From Mactromeris polynyma (taxonomy: Eukaryota; Mollusca; Bivalvia; Venerida; Mactridae): 64,000 nt of DNA. The notes below the pieces were generated by a model. That model did not search any database. It saw only the letters and a program-made list of their open reading frames with translations, and had not been told where the DNA came from. Location: NCBI GenBank assembly GCA_032209605.1, contig JASFXZ010000033.1:3961001-4025000 (forward strand), in the 5' to 3' direction. Position numbers and translations under genes: made by a program. Positions 11,976 through 21,832 of this stretch are shown here, one piece after another. The stretch's first letter is position 1. Every line of letters begins with the position of its first letter.

Positions 11976-14935
11976 TCAAACGGGTGTTTCCCCATTGATT
12001 GTATGTCCAAGAAGGCCGCTATCAGGTGCAGGGTCCCAGATTATTTTCTGTAGTTCCCTAAAATTTGGATGATCTGAGCCCCCACACAGTCCAAGGATAG
12101 CACTCTCACATGTGGTAAGACTGGCACCAGCTTCCTTCATTCTTTGTAGAGCAAACATTCTGTAAATAAGAAATAAAAACATGTTCCTACAGCAACAAGA
12201 AGTGGAGTGATGCAGGGTTATAGCACAAATATGCTTATTGCTGGACTATTGCAACTGGTAGGATATTTTCCAATGGCATAAGAAGGACTGCAGAGAAATG
12301 CAATTGTTCTCTGATTAAGGTGAAAGTAGGTTAAAAACTAGGAATTTTCATATAATTTAACCAGATACTAAGATAATTAAGAAATATTGCGACTGATTGC
12401 ATATTTTCTAAAAGCATATAGTAAAGCATATGTTTCTGAAACTATTTCATTTCCTGATTCAACAACAATACATAAATTTTCTACTTTCAAAACTCATTGA
12501 ATGTCACTCTCATAATTGGCAATAAAAACTCAACTCTGTAAATGCTACATTAGGCTCCTATGGTAAGTCAATTGTTTTAACTTTAAAACGTCACCGGATG
12601 ACTTAAGACCGACACCATTCTAAATTCACATACTGCAATACCAATAATACACACAAGATCTGAAGCTCAAATGTGTATATATGTTGACCAAAGACCAGTT
12701 TTTGAAGCAGGGGCAATATCCCCATATAAAAAAGCACAGCCACTTTTGTAGACTTTTGAAAAAAAATACCAATGAAAATCTATGTCATAGAAATGCATGT
12801 GGAAATCATTAAGAGAGGAACAATATTTACCTATCCACCATACTTCGTGAAGATACTGCATCCACTATCACATTTACATCATAACCTTTCTCCCTCAAAT
12901 CAAACACAGTCGACTGTACACAAACATGTCCTTCAATGCCACATAACATTATGGATTTCACATCTGAAATAAAATTATTACACAGAAAATACAACAATCA
13001 ATAAAACTTGGTGAGTCATGCTGTATCTCATTAAGGCGATATATGCCCTAGAAAATAGCCATATTTGCTTTTTAGAAATATTTTTGAAACTACATATAAT
13101 AGCAAGGTAAAATGTACACCGTTTTATCGTTATACAGTCATTCAACTAACACTGCTATAATTTTGTAAAAATGATGAAAATAATGGATTTTTTTTAACTT
13201 AGGTATTAATGTACTGTCAAATTGTGCAGTAAATCAGGCTAATTGCACAAGCGTTAATTTTGCAAAAAAAACACAGTCATGTTGTATAGAAAGATAATAA
13301 ACAAATCTACCTCGTGCTATCATAATTTTTTCAAAATAAACATCAAATTAAGTTTTATTCCCAAATAACAACAACAGAAACAAGGGGCAAGTACGGAAAA
13401 TCTAGTTTTTTATATTTTTATTGATGTAATTTTTGAAAAACACTCAATAGCATAAGCTAGTATACTTTCTCTCCTTTCCAAAAACACTTAACAGAATTTT
13501 GTGTGCATTTACCAGAATGTAAAACATTATTCTATATGTACAAATTTACTATACAGTGTATAGAGCTAATCCATAATTGTAAATATTGATAAACTTGTCA
13601 AAACACATGGCAAGGCTATCACCCAGAAACGTAACTGAAAAGCGTCAGGGAAAAAAGCTCTGGTTGCTTATTATTGTTAATGTCATTCACATTCATGTAC
13701 TTCTTATGAATACATAACTACTGTATATGACTTGGACTGACTAAACCTTGTTGCAGATTCATTCAATTGATGACAGTCTGCTGACTTTGTTCCCGTGTTT
13801 TCAACCAGTACTAAACGATTCTTCCAAGAGCAACTGATAGCTTCCCACACGCATCAGAGGTGGAGGACAAATGACTTTGGATTTTCTTCAGTAAAATCCT
13901 CAAAGAAAACATAGCCCCTTGCCCTGGTGTCCAAACATGGAACCAAGAGAAAGTTGTGGGCTGTAACCACAGAGCTTACTTGGACGGCCAACAATTCTTC
14001 ACCTAGCACATATACATGTATCATGTTATACTTCATTTATACCTGGAAACTGTTTCATGTGTTCTTCAACTTCTGGGATCAACATGGAAAATTTCATCTT
14101 GGGGAAGACAGGACATTTGCTGACATCTAGCTCGGACACTGTTGGTCCTAACCCTAAAAAATGAAAACAGAAATTTATCTTTAAAAAATTCTACATGCTG
14201 TTTCATAATCTAATGTTGATAAATATTGTTCGAAAATTAATCCTAACCATATCTAAACGGACTAAAATAAATCAGTTCATAGAATGAGCCATCCAAGCGA
14301 TACTCAAGTATTTGCTATCATTTGATGTCGTGGCACTTGGAGAGACAGGACGGAGCCAGAAAGGAGCTGGGAATTGCAGGAGAACCATGGTTCGACTGCT
14401 GCAGTTTAGCATGCCGGTCCGACCCGTTATCCAACACATGAGGGAAAGAGTGGACCAACATGCTGGGGAGGTGAGCGTGAAATGCCTAAAAATCGTGAAG
14501 GCAAACACAGCTCCTACTCAGAAAATACATCTCCACTCTTCAACTGTCTCTTGTACATGGTGACCATAGAAATGTTGAATCACTCTTTGGATTCGAAAAT
14601 AAAACTTTATTCTATTTCTGCATCTTAGACTATACTATGACTATACTAAAGAAAGATACGACACATATAGATATCGCTGGGTTCAACTGTTAGTACATAA
14701 AACAGAGCACAATAACTTTGAGATGACCCCTTATGTAAACAATTACCTTACCTTTTGGGTACTGTTCCGTCACAACAACAGGGATGTCAAGAATCTGTGA
14801 AGCTTTGAGCATCCTAGCAGATACAGCAAGAATTTGTGGGTAATAAGATATTGTTTTCCGAAACTTTTCTTGCATGTCACACAGAAACAAAGCTGAATTC
14901 TTCGTTGTAAGTCGAGCTACACCGGAGGCTGCCAT
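11976..14935 (-). CDS. ISOC2: Isochorismatase domain-containing protein 2-like hydrolase, four coding exons
   Basis: Member of the cysteine-hydrolase (isochorismatase-like) superfamily; animal ISOC2 is a small, often mitochondrial protein of uncertain substrate. Exons on the minus strand are 14935-14752, 14153-14043, 12963-12831 and 12159-11976; phases and GT-AG borders join to 203 aa, against about 205 in vertebrates. Visible motifs are [11 protein letters not shown] (Asp20), [22 protein letters not shown] (Lys80) and [11 protein letters not shown] (Cys113), giving the expected Asp-Lys-Cys triad. [27 protein letters not shown] and PAPDSGLLG follow. The start codon is the first ATG of the open frame with an alanine-rich start. 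ISOC1 is less likely because it carries a longer N-terminus. Confidence 0.93.
13740..13995 (-). mobile_element. SINE remnant in intron 2 of the ISOC2-like gene
   Basis: On the minus strand a tRNA-like head (AAGCTCTGTGGTTACAGC, then GGTTCCATGTTTGG as a decayed B box) precedes a body with GAGGATTTTACTGAAGAAAATCC and a tail GTGTGGGAAGCTATCAGTTGC…TTTAGTACTGGTTG. I recall this body and tail from SINEs of bivalve genomes (recollection, not checked). The tail's TACTGGTT block is shared with the other SINEs here. Its 5' side ends about 50 bases from exon 2. Confidence 0.5.
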
Positions 14936-15063
14936 CTTGACCTTCTGACTGGTGAGTTTATATGCCGGTCCCGCGAACCCAAATTGCGGCTACAAATCTA
15001 ACTTACATTTTGACAAATATGGATGGGGTTTAGAGAAAAATGACTAAGCTATGGCTATCATAA

Positions 15064-15400
15064 TTGTGTATTTTCAGTGTTAAAGTGCTGGTTTCCGCCC
15101 TATTGCCTAGGGCTGAAGATAGTTTTCCGTCGTCTAGAATCACGCCAAAGTTTCTGCAACGTTTCAACACACTAGCAGCTGACATTAATGACGTGCTTTT
15201 GCGACTGAACGATATTGAACCATGGTTCAACTTTGTACCCAGCCCGATTTTTTTTCGGACAACGGCACCATCCGCAGAGAAATGCTGAGTCAAGATGGAC
15301 TTCATCTGCAGTCGTGAAGGTGCTGAGGCTGTATCCCGCAGGTTCGAGCTTGCAATTACAGCTTCACTGCGTCATGTTAGTGTACCAGATATGTAGGCCC
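15064..15400 (+). pseudogene. SGNH-hydrolase-like fragment, probably from a retroelement protein
   Basis: A frame at 15064-15288 reads VLVSALLPR, then FLQRFNTLAADINDVL; after a frame shift near 15250 it reads SDNGTIRREMLSQDGLHL, and after another shift EGAEAVSRRFELAI. The pattern 'SALLPR … N … DGLHL … G … ' matches the end of SGNH/GDSL-like domains often found in mollusc mobile-element proteins. Two frame changes and no N-terminal half show it is broken. The family call is from motif order only. It lies just upstream of the divergent ISOC2-like gene. Confidence 0.5.
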
Positions 15401-15449
15401 ACGTGAACATTTCGGACCACTGTTGTTTAGTCAGATAGTATTAGAGATT

Positions 15450-16085
15450 CCACCAGCTGTTGTGTCTATCATCAAACTTGTCGCGAAGAAAGTGTTACTA
15501 ACGGGACATAGCCAAATACCAAAGAAAATGATATTTCAAAGCTTGTTTAAAAGGTGTCAACATCTACTGCTGAAAAAGGGACAGGCTTATGTATAAGAAC
15601 TGCAACAACTTTAGGTCAGGTAAAAATCATTTATATAAAGCAGGAAGAGAAAGAAGGTTAAGTAAAGATAACGTGTACAACTTATGTGAAATTTCGTACG
15701 AACTTGAAGACTTTAACAAACAAGTTGATATTTATCCATCTTTAGTGTATATTTCTGCCATGAACGGTATTTTTAAATGAACTTTTAATTGATGATAAGA
15801 ACAATAAAATCAAAATGTTTTATGACACTACGTTTAAACTCGGGAATCTTTTTGTCAGTGTTTTGTACGTCATTCCAGCATATATTGTTTGAGAAGTGGC
15901 CCGTGATTCCAGTCGCTTTTATGATGCATGATAAGAGAGATGCCAACTTCCATAACGTTTTTCGACATTTTAAAGGACAATGTTCCAAATTTTCCGAAAA
16001 CCAATTGTTTGTGACAGGGACCAGGAATTAAATCCGCTATTTCAAACATTTTGCCAAATATTCCCATTGTTCACTGTTGGAACCA
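15450..16085 (+). pseudogene. Degraded MULE-type transposase remnant
   Basis: Three plus-strand frames line up with one protein. 15589-15777 gives a basic linker and RRLSKDNVYNLCEISYELED. Around 15813-15870 comes YDTTFKLGNLFVSVL, with the first catalytic-type Asp. Then FEKWPVIPVAFMMHDKRDAN, HFKGQCSKF and LFVT run to 16017, where a frame shift leads to an ELNPLFQTFCQIFP segment. The order (D)TTF.LG…PVIPVAFM.H……VTD is that of Mutator-like (MULE) transposase domains. Frame shifts and a missing C-terminal part show it is dead. No terminal inverted repeats were identified. Confidence 0.55.
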
Positions 16086-17460
16086 CATAAAAATGATGTT
16101 AAGGTCTGATTGACAAAACACTAGGCGACACAAGATGACTTATCAGTGTATCTGAGGGACGTGCGTGATATTTTTGAATGTTCATCTGAAAGTTGTTGTG
16201 TTAAAAAGAGTTGTCTCTGAAGAGATCACTGTATACAACCGACCGACAACATTTAACATAGAAAATTGCAACTAACAGCAAAAAACTTATTAAATTCGAA
16301 GATAACTTACTGCAGTAACATCGCGGAAGACATATTATAGGAAGAAATGGCTGTAATCAGTGATCCTGAATGTGAATGTTATATCAATGAAGACAATAAT
16401 CACATTTTGCGAACACAATTATACATATTCGATATTCTCTATTGATACCACGTATCCTACCAGCTTCGATTTCCAGATCATGATTACTGAGTCTAAATTG
16501 GGTGAATTTTATCCTTAATTTGTCGTTTCAAGTGTCAAGATATTTTTCAAATTCAAATTTTGTTTTGAATTTGCAGTAATAATTCAATTTTGGCATTGAA
16601 CTTATTGAACTATACCAGCCTTGAATAAACTGATCATGAATTCTTCTTTGTAAAGTGTGAAAATAATTTTCTGTTGAATTTAAATTTGTTCGTATATTGT
16701 TGACATTTCTAACATTCGCTTCGATATTCCATTAATGAGATCATATTTACTGAATTGTTTTGTAAACGATAAAAGTTTGCCTTTTCCTAAAGTTCTAAGA
16801 GTGCCCAAGATACCGACTAATGATCCAAATGCAATACAATAAAATTGTACCGTTCATGTAGACTTCCCGACGATATTAATTGATCCAACAATAAAAAATG
16901 TAAAATAAAATGGTACCACCATCAATGAGTGCAGATAGGTGTAGACGACAGTTTTCTATGTAAAATGTGCTCATGGTAACAAATGTTTGTATTATCACGG
17001 ACCTATATATATTATTGATATTATTCAATGTGATGTCTGTATTTGGTCTCAAAGATATAAATTTGTTGTGTCATTTTGTTTTACATGATATTGATTTTTG
17101 TCATGATTGATCAATTGTGTGTCTGTTGTGACATATGATTATTGTATGTAATAAAATACATGTCTATTAAATTGTGAAGATCAGGATATTGTCCTTATCT
17201 TTTCTTTAACTTTCTGATGTGTAATCTTTACTAGCGACAGAAACTACACGACATAACTTATTAATTGATATCATGGACCGTATACTGCGTTCCAGTTCGT
17301 AGTTAGTGAAGCGCTAGCATATGTTGGACATTTGTCAGAGAGAAAAAACAACACAAAACAGTGCAATATGTTTATTCTGCATTAAACATCCATACAAAGT
17401 TTATAGGAACAGAACAGAACGTACATTTTATTTAGGATTTAAACAGTGTGTTTCTCACCC
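16086..17460. other. AT-rich spacer, no gene seen
   Basis: No protein-like frame or tandem repeat was recognised. The stretch may include the unrecognised 3' part of the MULE remnant that precedes it. Confidence 0.4.
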
Positions 17461-17580
17461 ATTACATAAATAAATACATACACATACATACAAATACATA
17501 CAAGTACAAATACATACAAAGTCATATAAAGTTATATAAAGTCAAATAAAGTCATATAAAGTCAAAAGTCATATTTACAT
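17461..17580 (+). repeat. Short tandem repeats (ACATACAAAT and GTCATATAAA units)
   Basis: Imperfect 8-10-base units of the form ACATACAAAT run from 17476 to 17520. They are followed by about six imperfect 10-base GTCATATAAA units to 17580. Confidence 0.75.
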
Positions 17581-17699
17581 GGTAAACAATCAAGGAAAGT
17601 GATTGTACAAAGTACATATAAAGTTGTTACGGACACAATTGTAGAAAAGCGGTATAACAAAAAACATTAGCATATATTCTAGAGTAGAACATTACATAG

Positions 17700-18170
17700 A
17701 ACTGATAAGTATCATCTAAGCAAATGTTCACGTATTTTAAAGCCAAAGTGAACAAATGTAGACATATTTATTAAAAGAGGTTTATTTCTAGAGTTCAACA
17801 GCTCAACAAATTTCATCATATTTGGTATTTTTGTGTAATATTCCGGAATATATATTTTTCTCAAAGTTTTATACTTTGCACAGGTCAAAATGAAGTGAAC
17901 CATTTTCACATAACAGACACAGTCTTTGATTCCTCTCTATACGATGTCGACCATAACGACCAGTTTCTATTCTAAGTTTATGGGCCGATAGTCATGGAAT
18001 ACCTGTAAAAATATTATGAATCATATCCAGGTTTATAATTCTGAATAGCAAAAATCTGTTTTAAATATTCATAAACAGTTAAAACATGAGTTCTCTCTCC
18101 AGTCTTGTACATAACAGATATATTACTAATTTCTATACGTACATAAATTGTAATTGAAATACATGTAATG
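17700..18170 (-). pseudogene. LINE retrotransposon 3' ORF2 fragment
   Basis: On the minus strand, frames cover a recognisable C-terminal LINE region: ERTHVLTVYEYLKQIFAIQNY, then HKLRIETGRYGRHRIERNQR, then a zinc-finger-like CLLC…HF…C block, LRKIYIPEYY, and at the end FVHFGFKIREHLL before the stop at 17712. This 'SHKLxIExGRYxxxxRxxRxCxxC…HFxLxCPxYxxLR' order is typical of the tail of non-LTR polyproteins. Frame shifts and a stop near 18030 show decay; the reverse-transcriptase core is absent. Confidence 0.65.
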
Positions 18171-18790
18171 AAGAAATAAGATCTTTTCTGACATATAAAT
18201 TACTTTCGAAAGAAATACTTGACAGTGAGTAACCAATACCGGTACATCACATGTACTTAGATTTTTCATCAATATCAATTAATACCAAAATTAAGATATT
18301 TTCTCCATGTATATATGTTTATAGCAATACATGTTTCAGTTTTATGTTTTTAATCGCAATAATTATTGATTTTATAATTAATTCTGGTCATTTTATTTAT
18401 ACAAACTCAGACTTTTCATTAACTTGTAATGTTTGTCCCCTCCAAGTGAAACTGATATTTAAAGGTAAAAATAACAACTACCAAACAAAAAGTTATCTTT
18501 TTATCAATGGGACATATCTGTTTGCATTAATTTTTGATGGATTTAACTGGTGATGCGGTCTGCTGCATAACTTAATCCACTGCATGAATTTTTCAAAATT
18601 TGTCTTAGGTTTTGAAAAAGGTAAAAATTTCACGCCACCTATCAGTCTGGATATCTATTGTCACTTTCACACAGCCCGAAGCAACACATTTTCACCATTG
18701 TCTTAGATCAATAATAAACACCCTGTAATTTGCTTTCCCGAAAACTATCACTCTTAGACAAAGTTGTTGACAACTGTAGCGTTTGTCTAA
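18171..18790. other. AT-rich spacer, no gene seen
   Basis: An open frame at 18251-18553 has no recognisable domain and an AT-biased, hydrophobic composition expected of chance; no repeats were recognised. Confidence 0.4.
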
Positions 18791-18794
18791 CAAA

Positions 18795-18902
18795 ATGGCG
18801 TCGATAAAACAATGCCGGAGGTGTGCGCGAATACTGCAACGCGATTGGCTAACGCGAGCTGTCAATCAATATCTGCAGAAAGGTCAATTACACGTTGTTT
18901 GA
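18795..18902 (+). CDS. Short CpG-rich ORF of unknown function (35 aa)
   Basis: An ATG in strong context (ACAAAATGGCG) opens a 35-codon frame with a CRRC motif and a basic stretch, ending in TGA at 18900. The segment is richer in CpG than its surroundings and contains ATTGG, an inverted CCAAT box. It may be the leftover first exon or promoter of a lost or unseen gene, or chance. I do not recognise the peptide. Confidence 0.2.
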   Translation: MASIKQCRRCARILQRDWLTRAVNQYLQKGQLHVV

Positions 18903-19019
18903 AATATGGTAAAAATATTTTTGAGTTAACATCAGGCTGACTCTCCCATATGTAACCAAAACCAAACATAAAGGCATGTCTGTAGTCGGTGAAAAATACA
19001 ACACATTATATGAAATATG

Positions 19020-19660
19020 ATGGTACAGTTACGAAGTTGCAAAAATTAATACTTACAGGAATAGTTTTCACACAATTGCGAGAACATATATTTTGCCAAG
19101 CTCATTTGAAGAAATAGGAGGCGCCGTGTTTTCCTAGCGGATTCTCGAGTGCGATAATAATGCATAAATGGACCAACTTCAGAACGCGATAAAGCAATAA
19201 TTCCTGGATCAATTTTTATATAGTTTACCGCCATATTCATAAACTAGACAACTTAACCTTTAAGATCGTGTAAATTGTTAAAATACTACTTAAAACGGAT
19301 AAAGGTGGCGCAGTGTTTTCCGCGCGCGAGAAAATGGTACAGAAATGAGTCAAATTTAAATTCTCAATAAAAAATTAAACCGTTTGCATATATAAGAACA
19401 AGATAGGATAACCTTTCTACCGATACACATTTTGAAAAAAGTTAATAGGGGGCGCCGTGTTTTTCGAACACAAAAATATCTGAGAAAAAAATCTGAAAAA
19501 TTGCCCATTTTTAAACAGGTATAACTATATAAATACTACATCAATTTCTTTTTTTTATTTATTCGAAAAATTAAGAATAATACCTTTAATTTGTTTCAAA
19601 TATATTAACATAAAAAAGTGAATAGGGGTGCCGTGTTTTCAATCTTATTTTCAGTAAAGT
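19020..19660. repeat. Degenerate tandem array built on GGCGCCGTGTTTTC
   Basis: The block ATAGGNGGCGCCGTGTTTTC recurs at about 19110, 19305 (GGCGCAGTGTTTTCC), 19446 and 19624, at spacings of about 190, 143 and 176 bases. Between copies, related phrases recur, such as 'gagaaaatggtacag', 'aaaccgtttgcatata' and 'gataggataaccttt'. It looks like an old satellite-like array with four diverged units; the CpG-rich core is unusual in this AT-rich region. Confidence 0.6.
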
Positions 19661-19864
19661 AGGCGCCGGGGAATAAACCTGTCCTGACTAGGCCTTACTT
19701 TCTTTTTGGGAGTGAGAGGAAATCAAGTACTGTAACTGTATAACTTAATTTATCACATCATTATGGCAAACCGTCATGCTTGTTTATTATTTTCATTATC
19801 TCATTCACATGTGTCATAATAGTTTGTGATTATCACAGAATAGGTAAACCAAGAGACTCCTCAA

Positions 19865-20078
19865 TCGGCCCCTAGGCACTTCGAACCCCGAGACATTTCG
19901 ACCCTAGACACTTCGACCCTTGACACTTCGACTCTTAGACACTTCGACCCCTGAGATATTTTGACACTTCGACCCCTAGACACATCGACCCCTGAGACAT
20001 TTCGACCCTTGACACTTCGACCCTTAGACACTTCGACCCTTGACACTTCGACCCTAAGACATCTCGACCCCTGATAAT
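19865..20078 (+). repeat. Minisatellite with GACACTTCGACCC core
   Basis: About thirteen imperfect units of 15-18 bases (for example CTTGACACTTCGACCC and CTGAGACATTTCGACCC) occupy this stretch. The frame open on the minus strand here is just the repeat read as codons. The core resembles the GACACTTCGGACC core of the 0.2-2.5 kb cluster. Confidence 0.88.
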
Positions 20079-20115
20079 TTGTATTAATTAGATGTTTCGA
20101 CTCCCCTGATATATA

Positions 20116-21412
20116 GGGCTGATCATTAAGTTTGTGGACAACTTGTGTTGTAAAGAAATACTAAGAGATTATACGTGAATAACCCCAGCATGAGGTTAAT
20201 GAATGTTTAATACATAACATTGTAAAATTTCATGTCAATATTACAACTGGTGCACATCTTACAAACATTTACCTACAACCATGCAGATCCTGTGTATTTT
20301 AATGACATCAATGTCGCGTTTTCTCAAAATACGCTCCGCTAGCTTGCACACAACGTTCATGCCTATGGACCTACTGTTTGAAGGTGTCCTTGTAAAATCC
20401 TCTTAACACCGACATTGCAGCAGTATAGAATTCTTCAAGGCTCAAGAAATGCTGACCTTTCAGTTCTGTCTTCAGTTTTGGGAAAAGTGAGAAATCGCAC
20501 GGGGCTAAGTCCTGCGAGTATGGCGGACGTTCTAATCGGTGGTATTCCATTGACTTCTTTGTTGTTTGGTCTCTGGGTCGTAGTAGTATAACCATGTCTC
20601 GTCTGTAGTTATACTCCTATCGAGGAATCGCTGGCCTTCCTGTTTGTATCTCTGTTAGAATCGCCGACTGTGTTCAGTGCAATTTTCATTTCCTGATCTG
20701 ATAATAATCCGGGGACCCATCTTGCACTGATTCGTCTCATGTTTAGATCATTTGTTAATATTTGCTGTATCAATCCATAACTTCTGTCAGTCTCTTCACT
20801 TATCTGCCGAATTGTTGTTCTTCTGTCCTTGTCCATGATTTCTTTGACATGCCTTACGTTGGCGATGTTGTGTTTAACTGTCGGCCGACCGCATCTTAAG
20901 TCGTCATGAATATCTTCCCGACCGTCCCAAAATCTTTTATACCACTTATAAATAAGTGAACAACACACATTTTCTTCCCCAGAAGCCTTCTCTGTGTTTT
21001 CATTAATTGCTGTCGGCATCGTCCAAGTCTTACACGAAATTTGATATCAGATCTCTGTCGAAAATTAAGTCTGATGACTCTTTTTTGCAGACGACCCTGT
21101 ATTTCTTGACATTCTTATAATTATCCAATAACAAGCCTAACGTTTGTTTACTTTCACCCAATGTGACTTTATGATTTCGGTTTAAAAGAGATGCCCGCAA
21201 AATGGAAAATTTAGTTTAAAGTAAACGTTAAAACTGGGGAATAGTTATCATAATTTTTAGCGTTTTTGTCACACACTGTTGCTATGGTGATCCATTTCAC
21301 ACGCTTATTATATTTTATTTTACATGATAACCAATTATTTCGAAAATATACATTGTTTTGAGTGTTTTATCATGGGTGTCCGTCACTCCATGAACTTAAT
21401 GATCCACCCTCG
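20116..21412 (-). mobile_element. mariner-family DNA transposon, internally deleted
   Basis: A 1297-base element with similar inverted ends: the left end has GGGCTGATCATTAAGTTTGT, and the right end, reverse-complemented, has GGGTGGATCATTAAGTTCAT. Both ends abut TA (20114-20115 and 21413-21414), the expected mariner target duplication. A transposase pseudogene lies inside on the minus strand. Confidence 0.88.
20371..21019 (-). pseudogene. mariner transposase pseudogene
   Basis: The N-terminal part (21019-20609) shows a mariner DNA-binding region: YKWYKRFWDGREDIHDD, CGRPT, then DRRTTIRQISEE, the linker-like NMRRISARWVPGLLSDQE. A frame shift near 20650 is followed by a DETW-type block (first catalytic Asp). 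The sequence then jumps straight to the RPPYSQDLAPCDFSLFPKLK block (20540-20470), so the middle of the catalytic domain, including the HDNAPAH-type second Asp, is missing. About 210 of the usual roughly 345 codons remain. It cannot encode an active enzyme. Confidence 0.88.
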
Positions 21413-21650
21413 TATATAACACAGTTATGTTTTATGGATGATAGATATTTTGTTTATAATCCTGTATTTGTATTTTCTTATTATGTAAATTTATTGGTCT
21501 TTTGTAGTTTTTAGACATATACTGAGAGCATATTGCCATATTCTCAAAACAAAATTGCATTTTGGTGCAAAAACTGTCACTTAGAAGAACAATGACATTG
21601 AAGAACATCAAAGAATATTATTCTTTTGTGAAACAGACAGTGTTTAAACA

Positions 21651-21660
21651 CTATAAAAGG
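21651..21660 (+). promoter_or_regulatory. H6PD: TATA box of the H6PD gene
   Basis: CTATAAAAGG is a near-consensus TATA box 180 bases upstream of the probable start codon. Transcription would begin near 21680-21690. A short 5' UTR exon could end at a donor-like GAGG|GTAAAT at 21712 and splice to the acceptor at 21831-21832, directly before the ATG. Confidence 0.55.
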
Positions 21661-21832
21661 TGCTAACTGTGACAAAGATAACTCGCCCATATGGGATATC
21701 CTGGTGGCGAGGGTAAATAAACTCAACTCCACAAAGATAACTCATCATGATAGTATAAAACCTACACATTTCATCATATTTACACTGTGGTCTTGCAAAC
21801 TAACTATCAAAGTTGATATTTTAATTTTTCAG

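Noticed and set aside
14282..14570. Overlapping plus and minus ORFs in intron 1 of the ISOC2-like gene
   Set aside because: Neither frame shows a recognisable motif; the stretch is more complex than its neighbours and may be an unidentified element scrap.
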